A DNA stretch of 35,442 bases from Holophagales bacterium (GCA_009837085.1 VXUF01000031.1:1-35442); one strand, 5' to 3'. Shown: positions 10,451 through 19,194, counted from the first letter of the stretch. Notes: a model not told the origin generated them from the letters alone. Program-made: numbers and translations.

Positions 10451-11685
10451 CGCAGGGGGCTTCGGGGCCGGCTTCGATCGGTGTCGTGGCCTACGAGATG
10501 GAGGGCGCGCCGACCGGAGTGGGCAGGTACCTCGAGGAGCTCCTGACAGCTCTCCGTTGCACGCCGCGAGCACGTGGCTGGCGCCTGAAGCTCTTCTTCA
10601 AGGGCGATCCGTTCGAGCATCCGCTGTGGACCGGAGCGGAGGCAGGGGGCTGTGCCTGCGAGGCCCTGTTCGATCGACGCGCCGACGCCCATCCCGTCCT
10701 CTGGGAGCAGGTCCGGCTGCCACGCGTCCTTCGGGGACGGCCCGTGGACCTCCTGTTCTCACCGGGTTACAGCCTGCCGCGCGGGACTTCCCACCCTTCT
10801 CTGGTCACGATTCATGACGTGTCGTTCGAGGTTCTGCCGCGGGACTTCAGCTTCAGGGAGAGGTGGCGGCGGCGTCTGCTCGCACGCCGCGCCGCGCGTT
10901 CGGCGACCAGGGTGTTGACCGACACGGGCCGTACGGCGACCGAGTTGCAGAAGCGGTACGGCGTTCCGGAGGAACGGATCGCGGTCGTCCCTCTGGGCGT
11001 GTCGGACCGGTTCGAGCAGGCACGAGAGTCGGTCTCTCGCGGCGATGCCGGCCGGAGCGAGCGTCTCTCGGGGCTGGGTGTGCGGCGTCCGTACCTGCTG
11101 GTTCTGGGTTCCATCCTGGGGCGCCGTCGACTCGACCTGGTACTGGCCGCGCTGAGTCGGCTCCTGAGTGGATCCGCGAGGGACCGGTCGGCAGGGACCG
11201 CCGAGCCGTTCGCCGACGACCTGCAGCTCGTCATCGCCGGAAGCAACCAGTTGCCGCGGCCGGACGATCTGGACCGGATGATCCGTTCGAGCGGATGTGC
11301 CGACCGCGTGATTCGGCTCGGCTACGTCGAGGACGGGGTTCTGCCGGACCTGTATGCGGGCGCCGTCGGGACGATCTACGTGTCGGAGTACGAAGGCTAC
11401 GGTCTGCCGCCCCTCGAATCGCTGGCTGCCGGCGTGCCGGCGCTCGTCGCCGACGCGCCCGCCCTGCTCGAGTTGTGGCCTGACTATCCGCTTCGGTGTG
11501 ACCGTCTGAACGTCGATGCGGTCACCGACGGGTTCCGGCGGCTCCTGTTCGATGCCGCGGCGCGCGAATCCGCGGCGTCGGAGGGCCCGGTGCGCGTACG
11601 GTCGCTGACCTGGGCTCGGGCCGCCGAGCGGTTCGCCATCGAAGTCGAAACGGCCTGGCGGACGGCTCGGCGGCAAGGCTCATGA
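10447..11685 (+). CDS. family 4 (GT-B) glycosyltransferase
   Basis: 412 aa from the ATG at 10447, which overlaps the previous stop as ATGA. The opening motif SIGVVAYEMEGAPTGVGRYL and VTIHDVSFEVLPRDFS parallel those of the gene before it, so the two are probably related in acceptor type (paralogues or partners adding successive sugars). The donor domain contains LVLGSILGRRRLDLVL and the EX7E-type EYEGYGLPPLESLAAGVPAL. Between the domains there is a Ser/Gly/Arg-rich insertion (about residues 245-255). Its stop overlaps the next gene as ATGA. Confidence 0.92.
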   Translation: MTQGASGPASIGVVAYEMEGAPTGVGRYLEELLTALRCTPRARGWRLKLFFKGDPFEHPLWTGAEAGGCACEALFDRRADAHPVLWEQVRLPRVLRGRPVDLLFSPGYSLPRGTSHPSLVTIHDVSFEVLPRDFSFRERWRRRLLARRAARSATRVLTDTGRTATELQKRYGVPEERIAVVPLGVSDRFEQARESVSRGDAGRSERLSGLGVRRPYLLVLGSILGRRRLDLVLAALSRLLSGSARDRSAGTAEPFADDLQLVIAGSNQLPRPDDLDRMIRSSGCADRVIRLGYVEDGVLPDLYAGAVGTIYVSEYEGYGLPPLESLAAGVPALVADAPALLELWPDYPLRCDRLNVDAVTDGFRRLLFDAAARESAASEGPVRVRSLTWARAAERFAIEVETAWRTARRQGS

Positions 11686-12608
11686 GTGGAGCGGACGTGC
11701 CGGCGATCAGCGCCATCGTCGTCAACCACAACGCGGGGCCACATCTCCACGAGTGCCTGGAGCGGCTACGTGTCGTCGCCGGGGAGGAGCGGTTTCGGGA
11801 CGGTGGCCTGGAGATCGTCCTGGTGGACAACGCGTCGACGGACGGTTCGACGGAGGCGGTTCGCCAGCTCCAGGAGCAGGTACCGGAGTCGCCGTCGCCG
11901 GTTCGGCTGATTGCTCTGGAGCGCAACGTCGGCTTTGGCGCCGGCTGCAACAGGGGGGCCCGGCATGCGGCGGGTCGGTACCTGCTGCTTCTGAATCCGG
12001 ACGCCTGGATCGACGGTCCCTCCCTGCGCCTGCTGGAGGAGGCGCTCGACGCCGATTCCCGACTCGGTGTCGCCGCGCCGGCTCTTCACTACCGGGACGG
12101 CTCGCCGCAGTTCGGCTGGGCGCCTCCCGTAGGCGTCCTGGGAGAGGCCGTGCAGAGGTTCCGCAACCGGTTCGAAGGCGCGACCTGGAACCACCGCCTG
12201 CTGCCGCGGTTCCTCAAGCCGCTCGTGGGATCGGGTTGGTTCTCGGCTGCCTGCCTGCTCGTTCGCCGGAGCGCGTTCGAAACAATCGGCGGCTTCGATG
12301 AGAGCTTCTTCCTCTACTTCGAGGACGCCGACCTGGGTTTGCGGCTGGACCAGGAGGACTGGCGTCAGCGCCAGGTGCAGGGCGCTCGTGCCTGGCACCT
12401 GCGCGGCGTCACGACGGGGCGGCTGGGCAACCGGCTCCTGTCGCCCGAAGTGGAACGGTTCTACCGTGGTTCGCAACTGCGCTACTACGACCTTCACCGG
12501 CCGCGCTGGGAGCGCTCGTACCTGCGACGGCGGTTGCATCGCAAGTTCAGTCGAGTCGCCGACGAGGAACAGAGGACCGAGTTGCTGCGACTGCTGGAGG
12601 GCGCTTGA
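11682..12608 (+). CDS. family 2 glycosyltransferase (rhamnosyltransferase-like)
   Basis: 308 aa, an inverting GT-A fold enzyme. AIVVNHNAGPHLHECLERL and DNASTDGS mark the nucleotide-binding half. LLLNPDAWID supplies the DXD-like site. FDESFFLYFEDADLGLRL closely follows the pattern of WbbL-type rhamnosyltransferases (FMYFEDVDLCLR). No C-terminal membrane segments are visible. With the two preceding GT4 genes and ATGA coupling it forms a three-enzyme sugar-chain cassette, probably for O-antigen or exopolysaccharide. The sugar specificity is inferred only from motif similarity. Confidence 0.92.
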   Translation: MSGADVPAISAIVVNHNAGPHLHECLERLRVVAGEERFRDGGLEIVLVDNASTDGSTEAVRQLQEQVPESPSPVRLIALERNVGFGAGCNRGARHAAGRYLLLLNPDAWIDGPSLRLLEEALDADSRLGVAAPALHYRDGSPQFGWAPPVGVLGEAVQRFRNRFEGATWNHRLLPRFLKPLVGSGWFSAACLLVRRSAFETIGGFDESFFLYFEDADLGLRLDQEDWRQRQVQGARAWHLRGVTTGRLGNRLLSPEVERFYRGSQLRYYDLHRPRWERSYLRRRLHRKFSRVADEEQRTELLRLLEGA

Positions 12609-12642
12609 GGCTGCTAGTGTGAGGATTGCGGAGGAACTGCCG

Positions 12643-13422
12643 ATGCCTGCTCGTCGTCTCGGACTGACTCTCGTTCTCCTGTCGATTCCGGCCGCGTTTC
12701 CGGTCCTTGGCCAGGAGGCAGGATTCCACCGGGAAGTTCCATCGGTGGAGGACTTCCGTCTCCTGAACGTGGAAGTCGGCGACGAAGCTCTCGACGGCCA
12801 GGCCGCGGTGCGCGTTGCCGGCGATCCGGAGGTGCTCGGGGCCATCGCCGCGGAACGTCGGGAAGTGATGGCGGAGCTGCGCGCCCGCGGTGAGAGACCA
12901 GGCCCGGCGGCCTTCGAGGAGTCGCGGAGGGACTTCCTCGCGATCGTCGAGGACGTGGAGTTCGGCAATGGCACGATCGAGGTCGAACTGGCCGGCCAGC
13001 CGGCGCCGGGCGCCCAGGGGGGTGCGCGCGGCTTCGTCGGTGTCGCTTTCCGGCTCCAGGAGGACGATGAGACTTACGACTGCTTCTACCTGCGGCCGAC
13101 CAACGGTCGCGCGGAGGACCAGCTCCGCCGCAACCACAGCGCGCAGTACATTTCCCACCCGCACTGGACCTGGTTCCGGTTGCGCGAGGAGACGCCAGGG
13201 CAGTACGAGACCTACGTGGACATCGGTCCGGCGGAGTGGATCGCCGTGAAGATCGAGGTGACGGGCGAGAAGGCCAGACTGTACGTGAACGGCGCGGCCC
13301 AGCCGACCCTGATCGTCAACGATCTGAAGTCCGGGCCGGGTGGTCGGGGCAAGGTCGCGCTGTGGATGGAAGGTTCCACCGTCTCCCACTTCCGCGACCT
13401 GCGGATCTCGCCGGCCGACTAG
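12643..13422 (+). CDS. secreted protein with concanavalin-A-like (LamG/DUF1080-like) fold
   Basis: 259 aa from the ATG at 12643, with GAGGA upstream. A Sec signal peptide covers about residues 1-23 ([18 protein letters not shown], then QEAG). The mature protein has the pattern of a jelly-roll lectin/glucanase domain: [58 protein letters not shown] and a terminal VSHFRDLRI. Proteins of this kind bind or hydrolyse carbohydrate in the periplasm or outside the cell. No catalytic residue can be named. It sits between the glycosyltransferases and thyA and could belong to either transcription unit. Confidence 0.75.
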   Translation: MPARRLGLTLVLLSIPAAFPVLGQEAGFHREVPSVEDFRLLNVEVGDEALDGQAAVRVAGDPEVLGAIAAERREVMAELRARGERPGPAAFEESRRDFLAIVEDVEFGNGTIEVELAGQPAPGAQGGARGFVGVAFRLQEDDETYDCFYLRPTNGRAEDQLRRNHSAQYISHPHWTWFRLREETPGQYETYVDIGPAEWIAVKIEVTGEKARLYVNGAAQPTLIVNDLKSGPGGRGKVALWMEGSTVSHFRDLRISPAD

Positions 13423-13483
13423 ATGGTGGTGGGCGGTTCGGGCGACCGCCGGTTCCCGTGGACCGGAACCTGAGGCGACCGCG

Positions 13484-14278
13484 ATGCGCCAGTACCTCGA
13501 CCTCTTGCGGGAAGTGCTCGACGAGGGCGTGGTCCGCGATGACCGCACGGGCACCGGGACCCGCAGTGTGTTCGGCCGTCAGTTGCGCTACGACCTCGCT
13601 GACGGCTTTCCGGTGCTCACGACGAAGCGGTTGCACCTGCGGTCGATCATCGTTGAACTGCTGTGGTTCCTTCGCGGCGACACGAACGTCGAGTATCTGC
13701 ACCTCCACGGCGTGTCGATCTGGGACGAATGGGCGGATGAGCGCGGCGACCTCGGTCCCGTCTACGGCTCGCAGTGGCGGTCCTGGCCCACACCGGACGG
13801 CGGGTCGATCGACCAGATCGCCGCGGTGATCGAGCGCATCCGCGGCGAGCCGCACTCGCGGCGCCTGATCGTCAGTGCCTGGAACGTCGCCGAGGTCGAC
13901 TCGATGGCTTTGCCGCCCTGCCACACGCTGTTCCAGTTCTATGTGGCGAACGGTCGGCTGTCCTGTCAGCTCTACCAGCGCAGCGGCGACCTCTTCCTGG
14001 GAGTGCCCTTCAACATCGCGTCCTACTCGCTGCTCCTCATGATGGTCGCCCAGGTCTGCGGACTGGAGGCGGGCGAGTTCGTCCACACGTTCGGTGACGC
14101 TCACCTGTACAGCAACCACGAGGACCAGGCGCGCGAGCAGTTGACCCGGGAACCGCGACCGCTGCCAAGGATGCACCTCAATCCGGACGTCGACTCGATC
14201 TTCGACTTCACGTTCGACGACTTCGAACTCGTAGGCTACGAGCCTCATCCGCCGATCCGCGCCGCGGTCGCAGTCTGA
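13484..14278 (+). CDS. thyA: thymidylate synthase
   Basis: 264 aa, exactly the E. coli ThyA length, from the ATG at 13484. It methylates dUMP to dTMP using 5,10-methylene-tetrahydrofolate. The sequence shows [29 protein letters not shown], the catalytic Cys146 in [12 protein letters not shown], the dUMP-binding [20 protein letters not shown] and GDAHLYSNH. The dihydrofolate it produces is the substrate of the next gene, folA, 19 bp downstream, so the two form a functional pair. Confident. Confidence 0.98.
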   Translation: MRQYLDLLREVLDEGVVRDDRTGTGTRSVFGRQLRYDLADGFPVLTTKRLHLRSIIVELLWFLRGDTNVEYLHLHGVSIWDEWADERGDLGPVYGSQWRSWPTPDGGSIDQIAAVIERIRGEPHSRRLIVSAWNVAEVDSMALPPCHTLFQFYVANGRLSCQLYQRSGDLFLGVPFNIASYSLLLMMVAQVCGLEAGEFVHTFGDAHLYSNHEDQAREQLTREPRPLPRMHLNPDVDSIFDFTFDDFELVGYEPHPPIRAAVAV

Positions 14279-14297
14279 GAAGCCGAGGGGGCCGGCA

Positions 14298-14804
14298 GTG
14301 AGAGTCTCGGCGATTCTGGCCGCGGCGACCAACGGAGTGATCGGGCTCGAGGGTCAACTGCCCTGGCAGCTCAGGACCGACGTCCGGCGCTTCAAGCGGC
14401 TGACAACGGGGCATCACGTGGTGATGGGCCGCCGCACCTGGGAGGAGATCGGCTGCCGTCCCTTGCCGCACAGGACGTGCGTCGTGCTGAGCAGGCAGCC
14501 CGGGTTCGAGGCCCCCGGCGCCGACGTGCACCGTTCGCTCGAGGCGGCGATCGAGGCGGCCCGCGGGGCGGGCGAGGAGGAGCTCTTCGTGATCGGAGGC
14601 GCCGGACTGTTCAGCGCGGCGTTCCGGTTCGCGGACCGGGTGTACCTGACCCGTGTGCTTGCCGAGGTCGAAGGCGACACGGCGGTCGATCTGTCTCCGC
14701 TCGACGGCTGGCGGGCGGAAACATCGGAGGACGTGCCGGTCGGACCTGAAGACGAGCATCCCACTCGCTTCGAGGTTCTCACGCCGCCGGCAGACGGCCG
14801 TTGA
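14298..14804 (+). CDS. folA: dihydrofolate reductase
   Basis: 168 aa with a GTG start at 14298. It reduces dihydrofolate to tetrahydrofolate with NADPH. The signature regions are present: NGVIGLEGQLPWQLRTDVRRF (acidic catalytic Asp in the LPWQLRTD stretch), VVMGRRTWEEIG, CVVLSRQPG and FVIGGAGLF. It is placed directly behind thyA, whose product it recycles. Its stop overlaps the start of queG as TTGA, consistent with translational coupling. Confidence 0.96.
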   Translation: MRVSAILAAATNGVIGLEGQLPWQLRTDVRRFKRLTTGHHVVMGRRTWEEIGCRPLPHRTCVVLSRQPGFEAPGADVHRSLEAAIEAARGAGEEELFVIGGAGLFSAAFRFADRVYLTRVLAEVEGDTAVDLSPLDGWRAETSEDVPVGPEDEHPTRFEVLTPPADGR

Positions 14805-15895
14805 GCGAGGGGCGCGCCAGTCCGGCGAGCCGCGCCGACCTGCTGCTCGGCTGGGCGCTCGAAGCGGGCTTCGACCGAGCGGGCATAGCGACACTGGAGC
14901 CGCATGCCGGAGCCGGTGCGTCCTTTCTGCGCCGGCTGGAACGGGGCCTCTTCGCTTCGATGTCGTGGCTCGGCCGCCGTCCCGGCCGGCGGGTGGTCCC
15001 GGCCTCGGTTCTCGACGGTGCCAGGTCGGCGCTCTGTGTCGCGCTCCACTACCATCCCCTGGAAGGGGAGCCGGAACCGGCGGGCGACCTCTGGCCCCGC
15101 GTGGCCCGCTACGCCCGTGGCGACGACTACCACGACGTCATGGAGCGTCGTCTGCGGCGGCTTTCCTCGCGCATCCGGGAGGCCTTTCCGGGCACCGGCG
15201 CTCGCCCCTACGTCGATACGGGGCCCGTGCTGGAACGGGCTCTGGCGGCTCGGGCCGGCCTCGGCGCCGTGGCCAAGAACACCCAGTTGCTCGACCGGAG
15301 CGGCTCCTGGTTCCTGCTCGGCGAACTGTTCCTGACCCTGGAGCTCGAGCCGAGCGAGCCGCTGGCCGAGGACCTCTGTGGGGAGTGCCGGCGCTGCCTC
15401 GAGGCCTGTCCGACCGGGGCGCTGCCGGAACCCTACGTGCTGGACGCGGAGCGGTGCATCAGCTACTGGACGATCGAGCATCGCGGAGAGATGCCCGAGA
15501 GGGCGCGCGCGATGGTCGGTAGCTGGGTGTTCGGCTGCGACATCTGCCAGGAGGTCTGCCCCTGGAACCAGCATCGGGCGGTGCCTGTTGAACGGCGGCG
15601 GGCCGGGATCTTCGGGCTGCCGCCGGGCCGCGCCGAGCTGGACCTGGCCGGCCTCCTTTCGCTTTCGGAGGACGGGTACCGCAGCCGCTTCCGGCAGAGC
15701 CCGATGAAGCGCGCGGGCAGGTCCGGCCTGCGACGCAACGCGGCCGTTGCGATGGGGAACCGGGCGGATCCAGCCTATGCCGCGGCCCTCGAACACGCTC
15801 GGGAGAGCGACGATCCGGTGGTGAGCAGTCATGCGGACTGGTCTTTGGGCCGCTTGGCCGGCAGAGTCCGTAAGTCGCTTGGAATCAGGGACTAA
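14801..15895 (+). CDS. queG: epoxyqueuosine reductase
   Basis: 364 aa with a TTG start overlapping the folA stop. QueG is the cobalamin- and Fe-S-dependent enzyme that reduces epoxyqueuosine to queuosine at the wobble base of GUN tRNAs. The N-terminal DUF1730-like cobalamin domain is followed by two 4Fe-4S motifs, CGECRRCLEACP (about residue 195) and CDICQEVCPWN (about residue 246), and a C-terminal HEAT-like segment ending RNAAVAMGN...LGRLAG. Length fits the family. There is no in-frame ATG near the start, so TTG is the best choice. It is probably transcribed with thyA-folA. Confidence 0.95.
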   Translation: MSEGRASPASRADLLLGWALEAGFDRAGIATLEPHAGAGASFLRRLERGLFASMSWLGRRPGRRVVPASVLDGARSALCVALHYHPLEGEPEPAGDLWPRVARYARGDDYHDVMERRLRRLSSRIREAFPGTGARPYVDTGPVLERALAARAGLGAVAKNTQLLDRSGSWFLLGELFLTLELEPSEPLAEDLCGECRRCLEACPTGALPEPYVLDAERCISYWTIEHRGEMPERARAMVGSWVFGCDICQEVCPWNQHRAVPVERRRAGIFGLPPGRAELDLAGLLSLSEDGYRSRFRQSPMKRAGRSGLRRNAAVAMGNRADPAYAAALEHARESDDPVVSSHADWSLGRLAGRVRKSLGIRD

Positions 15896-15934
15896 CGGCG
15901 GTCGAATCGAGTCGTTTGTAGAACCTCCGACCGG

Positions 15935-15963
15935 TTGACCGCTTGGTGCCGCGTCCCTATACT
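15935..15963 (+). promoter_or_regulatory. sigma-70-type promoter of rpsA-ihfB
   Basis: TTGACC (15935-15940), a 17-nt spacer and TATACT (15958-15963) make one of the best sigma-70-like promoters in the window, in the 208-bp gap before rpsA. The predicted start near 15970 leaves a leader of about 135 nt. A 7-bp pairing, GCAGCGG (16008-16014) with CCGCTGC (16063-16069), could fold in that leader, as would suit S1 autoregulation, but this is weak. Confidence 0.75.
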
Positions 15964-16103
15964 TGTTCGTCTGACCCCGGCGCCGATTCGTCCCTGGGCG
16001 ACTGCCTGCAGCGGTTCGTTCAGGGGCTGATTGTCGCCACCCGAAGCACCTAGAAACGCCTACCGCTGCGGTTCCAGATACTGCGGCGAGAACACAGGAA
16101 CCC

Positions 16104-18164
16104 ATGGAACCCACTGAAGAACACACGCCCGAGGCGCTTCCCATGGAAACGCCCTCTGCAGACGCGCTTCCGCCGGAAGCGCAGGTACAAGACGGGGACA
16201 ACCTGTCCTACGAACAACTCGTCGAGATGTACGACGACAGCATGCGGCATCTCAACGAAGGCGAGATCGTCTCCGGAACCGTAATCGCAATCACAGCCAA
16301 CGACGTCGTCGTCGACGTCGGCTACAAATCCGAGGGGCGGGTACCGATTCACGAGTTCAGCTCCCGCGAGGACAAGCTCCAGGTCAGCGTCGGCGACGAG
16401 GTCGAGGTCCTGCTCGAGCAGACGGAAGGCGCCGACGGGCACGTGATGCTCTCGAAGGTCAAGGCCGAGCGCATGCGCATCTGGGCCCAGGTCGAGACGA
16501 GCTTCAAGGAAGGCAAGGTGATCAAGGGCCGTGTGATCGACCGGATCAAGGGAGGGCTGACGGTCGATGTCGGGCTGCGCGCCTTCCTGCCGGGCTCCCT
16601 GGTCGACATCAAGCCGGTCAAGTACCTCGAGTCGTTCAAGGGTGAGGAACTCGAGTTCAAGGTCATCAGCCTGGACCGTCGCCGCAACAACATCGTGCTG
16701 TCGCGCCGGGCGGTGCTCGAGAAGGAGTACGCCAAGAAGAAGGCCGAGACCCTGACCAAGCTGAAGGAGGGTGTGCGGCTTCCGGGCGTGGTCAAGAACA
16801 TCACCGACTACGGCGTGTTCGTCGACCTGGGCGGAATCGACGGCCTGCTCCACATCACGGACATTTCCTGGGGCCGCGTGAACCATCCTTCGGAGCACTT
16901 CGGCGTGGGCGACGAGGTCGAAGTCGTCGTTCTGCGTTTCGATCCCGAGACGGAGCGCGTCTCCCTCGGGTACAAGCAGACCACCGAGGATCCGTGGACC
17001 CTGGTCGACAAGAAGTACCCCCTGGGTTCGCGAGTGCGGGGCCGCGTCGTCAGCCTGGTGGACTACGGCGCCTTCGTCGAGCTGGAGGAGGGTGTCGAAG
17101 GTCTGGTCCACGTGAGCGAGATGTCGTGGACGAAGAAGGTCGTGCCGCCGTCGAAGATCGTCAGCGTCGGCCAGGAGGTCGATGCGATCGTCTCGGAACT
17201 CGACATGAGCCAGCGCCGGATCAGCCTGTCCTTGCGCCAGGTCGAGTCGAATCCCTGGGAGGACCTGGCCGCGCGTTTCCCGGTCGGCACGATCGTGGAG
17301 GGCCGCGTGAGAAACCTGACCGAGTTCGGTGCCTTCGTGGAGATCACGGAGGAGATCGACGGGCTGGTTCACGTCTCGGACATGAGCTGGACGAAGCGGG
17401 TCAAGCACCCGAGCGAAGTCCTCGCCAGAGGCGACGCCGTTCGGGCCCGGATCACCAACATCGACGTCACGGGCCAGCGTGTGTCGCTTTCGATCAAGGA
17501 CTTCCTGCCAAACGAGTGGCAGGACTTCGTGGATGGCCACAGCGTCGGCGACGACATTGTCGGCAGAGTGGTCAACGTGACGGACTTCGGACTCTTCATC
17601 GACGTCTACGACGGGCTCGAAGGTCTGGCCCACGTCAGTGAAGTGGATGTCCCGGGCGGCAAGCTCGAGGACCACTACCGGATCGGCGAGTTCGTTCGTG
17701 CGCGCATCCTGCGCATCGAGGACGAGGACAAGAAGGTCGGACTGACGTTGCGTGGGGTTACCGAGCTGAGTCACGAAGAGGCCGAGGAACTCTCCGCGGA
17801 GCGGGAGCGGAAGCTGGCCGCGGCCCGGGCCGCCGCGGAAGCGGCGGAGGAGGCGGCTGCCGCAGAAGAAGTGGCTGCCGCAGAAGAGGACGCTGCCGCA
17901 GAAGAGGACGCGGCCGACGAGGAGGACGCAGCGGAGGAAGAGGACGCAGCGGAGGAAGAGGACGAGGCCGGGGAGGCCGAGGCGTCCGGGACGGAAGAGC
18001 CGCTCGAAGCGGCCGCGGAGGACACTGCAGCTGAGGTGAACGCATCCGCTCCGGACAGCGCAGAGGTCGATGAAGCCGTTGAGGTCGTCGATGAAGCCGA
18101 TGAGGTCGAGGCGGAAGCGGCTGCCGGCGAGAGTCCGTCGGATGAGGAAACGGAGGAGCGCTAG
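16104..18164 (+). CDS. rpsA: 30S ribosomal protein S1
   Basis: 686 aa, about 130 longer than E. coli S1 (557). Six S1/OB RNA-binding repeats run from about residue 52 to 550, including VVKNITDYGVFVDLGGIDG, RVVSLVDYGAFVELEEGVEG and RVRNLTEFGAFVEITEEIDG. S1 binds mRNA 5' regions on the 30S subunit and enables initiation on structured or Shine-Dalgarno-poor messages. That would matter here because many starts lack clear Shine-Dalgarno sequences. After residue 550 the tail is very acidic and Ala/Glu-rich, with six hexapeptide repeats (585-620). ATG with AGGA 4 nt upstream. It has its own strong promoter and is followed by an IHF gene, as in enterobacteria. Confidence 0.97.
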   Translation: MEPTEEHTPEALPMETPSADALPPEAQVQDGDNLSYEQLVEMYDDSMRHLNEGEIVSGTVIAITANDVVVDVGYKSEGRVPIHEFSSREDKLQVSVGDEVEVLLEQTEGADGHVMLSKVKAERMRIWAQVETSFKEGKVIKGRVIDRIKGGLTVDVGLRAFLPGSLVDIKPVKYLESFKGEELEFKVISLDRRRNNIVLSRRAVLEKEYAKKKAETLTKLKEGVRLPGVVKNITDYGVFVDLGGIDGLLHITDISWGRVNHPSEHFGVGDEVEVVVLRFDPETERVSLGYKQTTEDPWTLVDKKYPLGSRVRGRVVSLVDYGAFVELEEGVEGLVHVSEMSWTKKVVPPSKIVSVGQEVDAIVSELDMSQRRISLSLRQVESNPWEDLAARFPVGTIVEGRVRNLTEFGAFVEITEEIDGLVHVSDMSWTKRVKHPSEVLARGDAVRARITNIDVTGQRVSLSIKDFLPNEWQDFVDGHSVGDDIVGRVVNVTDFGLFIDVYDGLEGLAHVSEVDVPGGKLEDHYRIGEFVRARILRIEDEDKKVGLTLRGVTELSHEEAEELSAERERKLAAARAAAEAAEEAAAAEEVAAAEEDAAAEEDAADEEDAAEEEDAAEEEDEAGEAEASGTEEPLEAAAEDTAAEVNASAPDSAEVDEAVEVVDEADEVEAEAAAGESPSDEETEER
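17856..17963 (+). repeat. six 18-bp tandem repeats in the rpsA C-terminal tail
   Basis: Six in-frame 18-bp units encode AAAEEV, AAAEED twice, AADEED and AAEEED twice (residues 585-620). Two groups are near-identical at DNA level: units starting at 17856, 17874 and 17892 share GCTGCCGCAGAAGA, and units at 17925 and 17943 are identical. Copy number should be prone to slippage without breaking the frame. Confidence 0.85.
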
Positions 18165-18194
18165 TACCTGCTGGACCTGTGGGAGGAGCCGAGA

Positions 18195-18518
18195 ATGAGA
18201 GACGCGATCCAGTTCCCTTCCGACATCCGCCACGGGGTGACGAAGGCACAGTTGGTCGAAGAGGTGGCTCGTAGCGCCAACCTCACCAAGAAGGACGCCG
18301 AGGTCATCGTCAGCACCGTGTTCGAGAGCATCGTCGACTCCCTGAAGGACGGCGACAAGATTGAGCTTCGCGGTTTCGGGAGCTTCCGCATTCGGGAGCG
18401 GGGTTCCCGGATCGGCCGGAATCCGAAGACGGGTGCCCGGGTCGACGTCACGTCCAAGAAGATTCCCTACTTCAAGCCCGGCAAGGAACTCAGGGAACGC
18501 CTCAACTCCGACGAGTAG
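18195..18518 (+). CDS. ihfB: integration host factor / HU family DNA-binding protein
   Basis: 107 aa. The HU/IHF fold is clear: VTKAQLVEEVARSANLTKKDAE, KIELRGFGSFRIRER, and the DNA-intercalating beta-arm with RNPKTG. The tail PYFKPGKELRERLN is IHF-like. These small dimers bend DNA in chromosome architecture and transcription. The ATG at 18195 has GGAGG with an 8-nt spacer and adds 14 residues ahead of the GTG at 18237, where most family members begin, so the extension is probably translated. It lies 30 bp after rpsA, matching the rpsA-ihfB order of Proteobacteria and favouring the IHF-beta type. IHF and HU cannot be separated with certainty here. Confidence 0.9.
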   Translation: MRDAIQFPSDIRHGVTKAQLVEEVARSANLTKKDAEVIVSTVFESIVDSLKDGDKIELRGFGSFRIRERGSRIGRNPKTGARVDVTSKKIPYFKPGKELRERLNSDE

Positions 18519-18554
18519 TTCGCCCGGGGCTGAAAGACGAAGCCGCCAGGTCCC

Positions 18555-18992
18555 GTGGCTGAGCCCGCCGCGTTACGCATGACGACGACTCCGCCTCCTG
18601 CCGGCTCTCCCTCGCGACCTTCGGGACTCGCTTGGCAGATTCTGGTCGCGCTCGCGGCCTGGGTCTTGCCCGGGTCCGGTCACCTGTTACTGAAGAAACC
18701 CCGCCGGGCGGCCGTTGTCTGCGGCGTGGTCCTGTTCTCCTTCCTGTTCGGGTGCTGGCTGCGCGGCCATCTCTATGTTGTCGTCCCCGAGCAGCCGCTC
18801 AGCCGTCTTGCGACGTTGAGCTCGATGGGCGCCGGCTCTCCCTATTTCTTCGCCCGCTACCTGGTGGAGTACGAAGGCGACATCTTCTCGTCGACGTTCG
18901 AGTACGGCAAGGCCTTCCTGCTCACCTCCGGTCTACTGAATCTACTCGCCGTACTCGACGCCTGGGACATCGCCAGCGGCTCGAAGGACTGA
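18555..18992 (+). CDS. DUF6677-like membrane protein
   Basis: 145 aa from the GTG at 18555, or 137 from the ATG at 18579. Neither has a strong Shine-Dalgarno. It shows hydrophobic segments (LAWQILVALAAWVLPGSGHLL, AAVVCGVVLFSFLFGCWL, a C-terminal FLLTSGLLNLLAVLDAW). LPGSGHLLLKKPRRA resembles the TM2-like/DUF6677 pattern, and the C-terminal GLLNLLAVLDAWDIA is typical of that family as I remember it. Function is unknown. It directly precedes a two-TM microprotein and lpxB, suggesting an envelope role. The family name is a recollection, not a search result. Confidence 0.7.
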   Translation: MAEPAALRMTTTPPPAGSPSRPSGLAWQILVALAAWVLPGSGHLLLKKPRRAAVVCGVVLFSFLFGCWLRGHLYVVVPEQPLSRLATLSSMGAGSPYFFARYLVEYEGDIFSSTFEYGKAFLLTSGLLNLLAVLDAWDIASGSKD

Positions 18993-18996
18993 TCCG

Positions 18997-19194
18997 GTGC
19001 TGACCAGTCACTTTGCCCTGATGGTGATCTACGCCTTGCAGGTCAGCCTGTTCTTTGCCGTACTCTGGCGGCGACGATTCAGGGACAGGGTGCGACTCTT
19101 CCTGCAGTTGATGATCGGCATGGTCGGCGGGGGTCTGGTGCTCGCCTGGCTGATGTTCCCGTTCCCATGGTCGCCGCCAACGCCGATTCCCTGA
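18997..19194 (+). CDS. 65-aa two-TM membrane microprotein
   Basis: GTG start 4 bp after the preceding stop; the 3' end overlaps lpxB by 28 bp in another frame. The product has two membrane segments (HFALMVIYALQVSLFFAVLW and LQLMIGMVGGGLVLAWLMF) separated by a basic loop (RRRFRDRVR). No family is recognised. Tight packing between two genes and the clear two-TM design argue that it is expressed. It might assist the DUF6677-like protein or lipid A synthesis, but that is inference. Confidence 0.6.
   Translation: MLTSHFALMVIYALQVSLFFAVLWRRRFRDRVRLFLQLMIGMVGGGLVLAWLMFPFPWSPPTPIP

Noticed and set aside
15964..16103. Possible riboswitch or ribosomal-protein autoregulatory structure in the rpsA leader
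   Set aside because: Only a 7-bp pairing was found, with no recognised consensus, so it is mentioned under the promoter but not claimed as a feature.
16050..18233. A 727-codon open frame antisense to rpsA
   Set aside because: It is complementary to S1 domains and the Ala/Glu repeat, which on the other strand read as repeated Leu/Arg/Val/Phe. It has no own start signal and is explained by codon bias.
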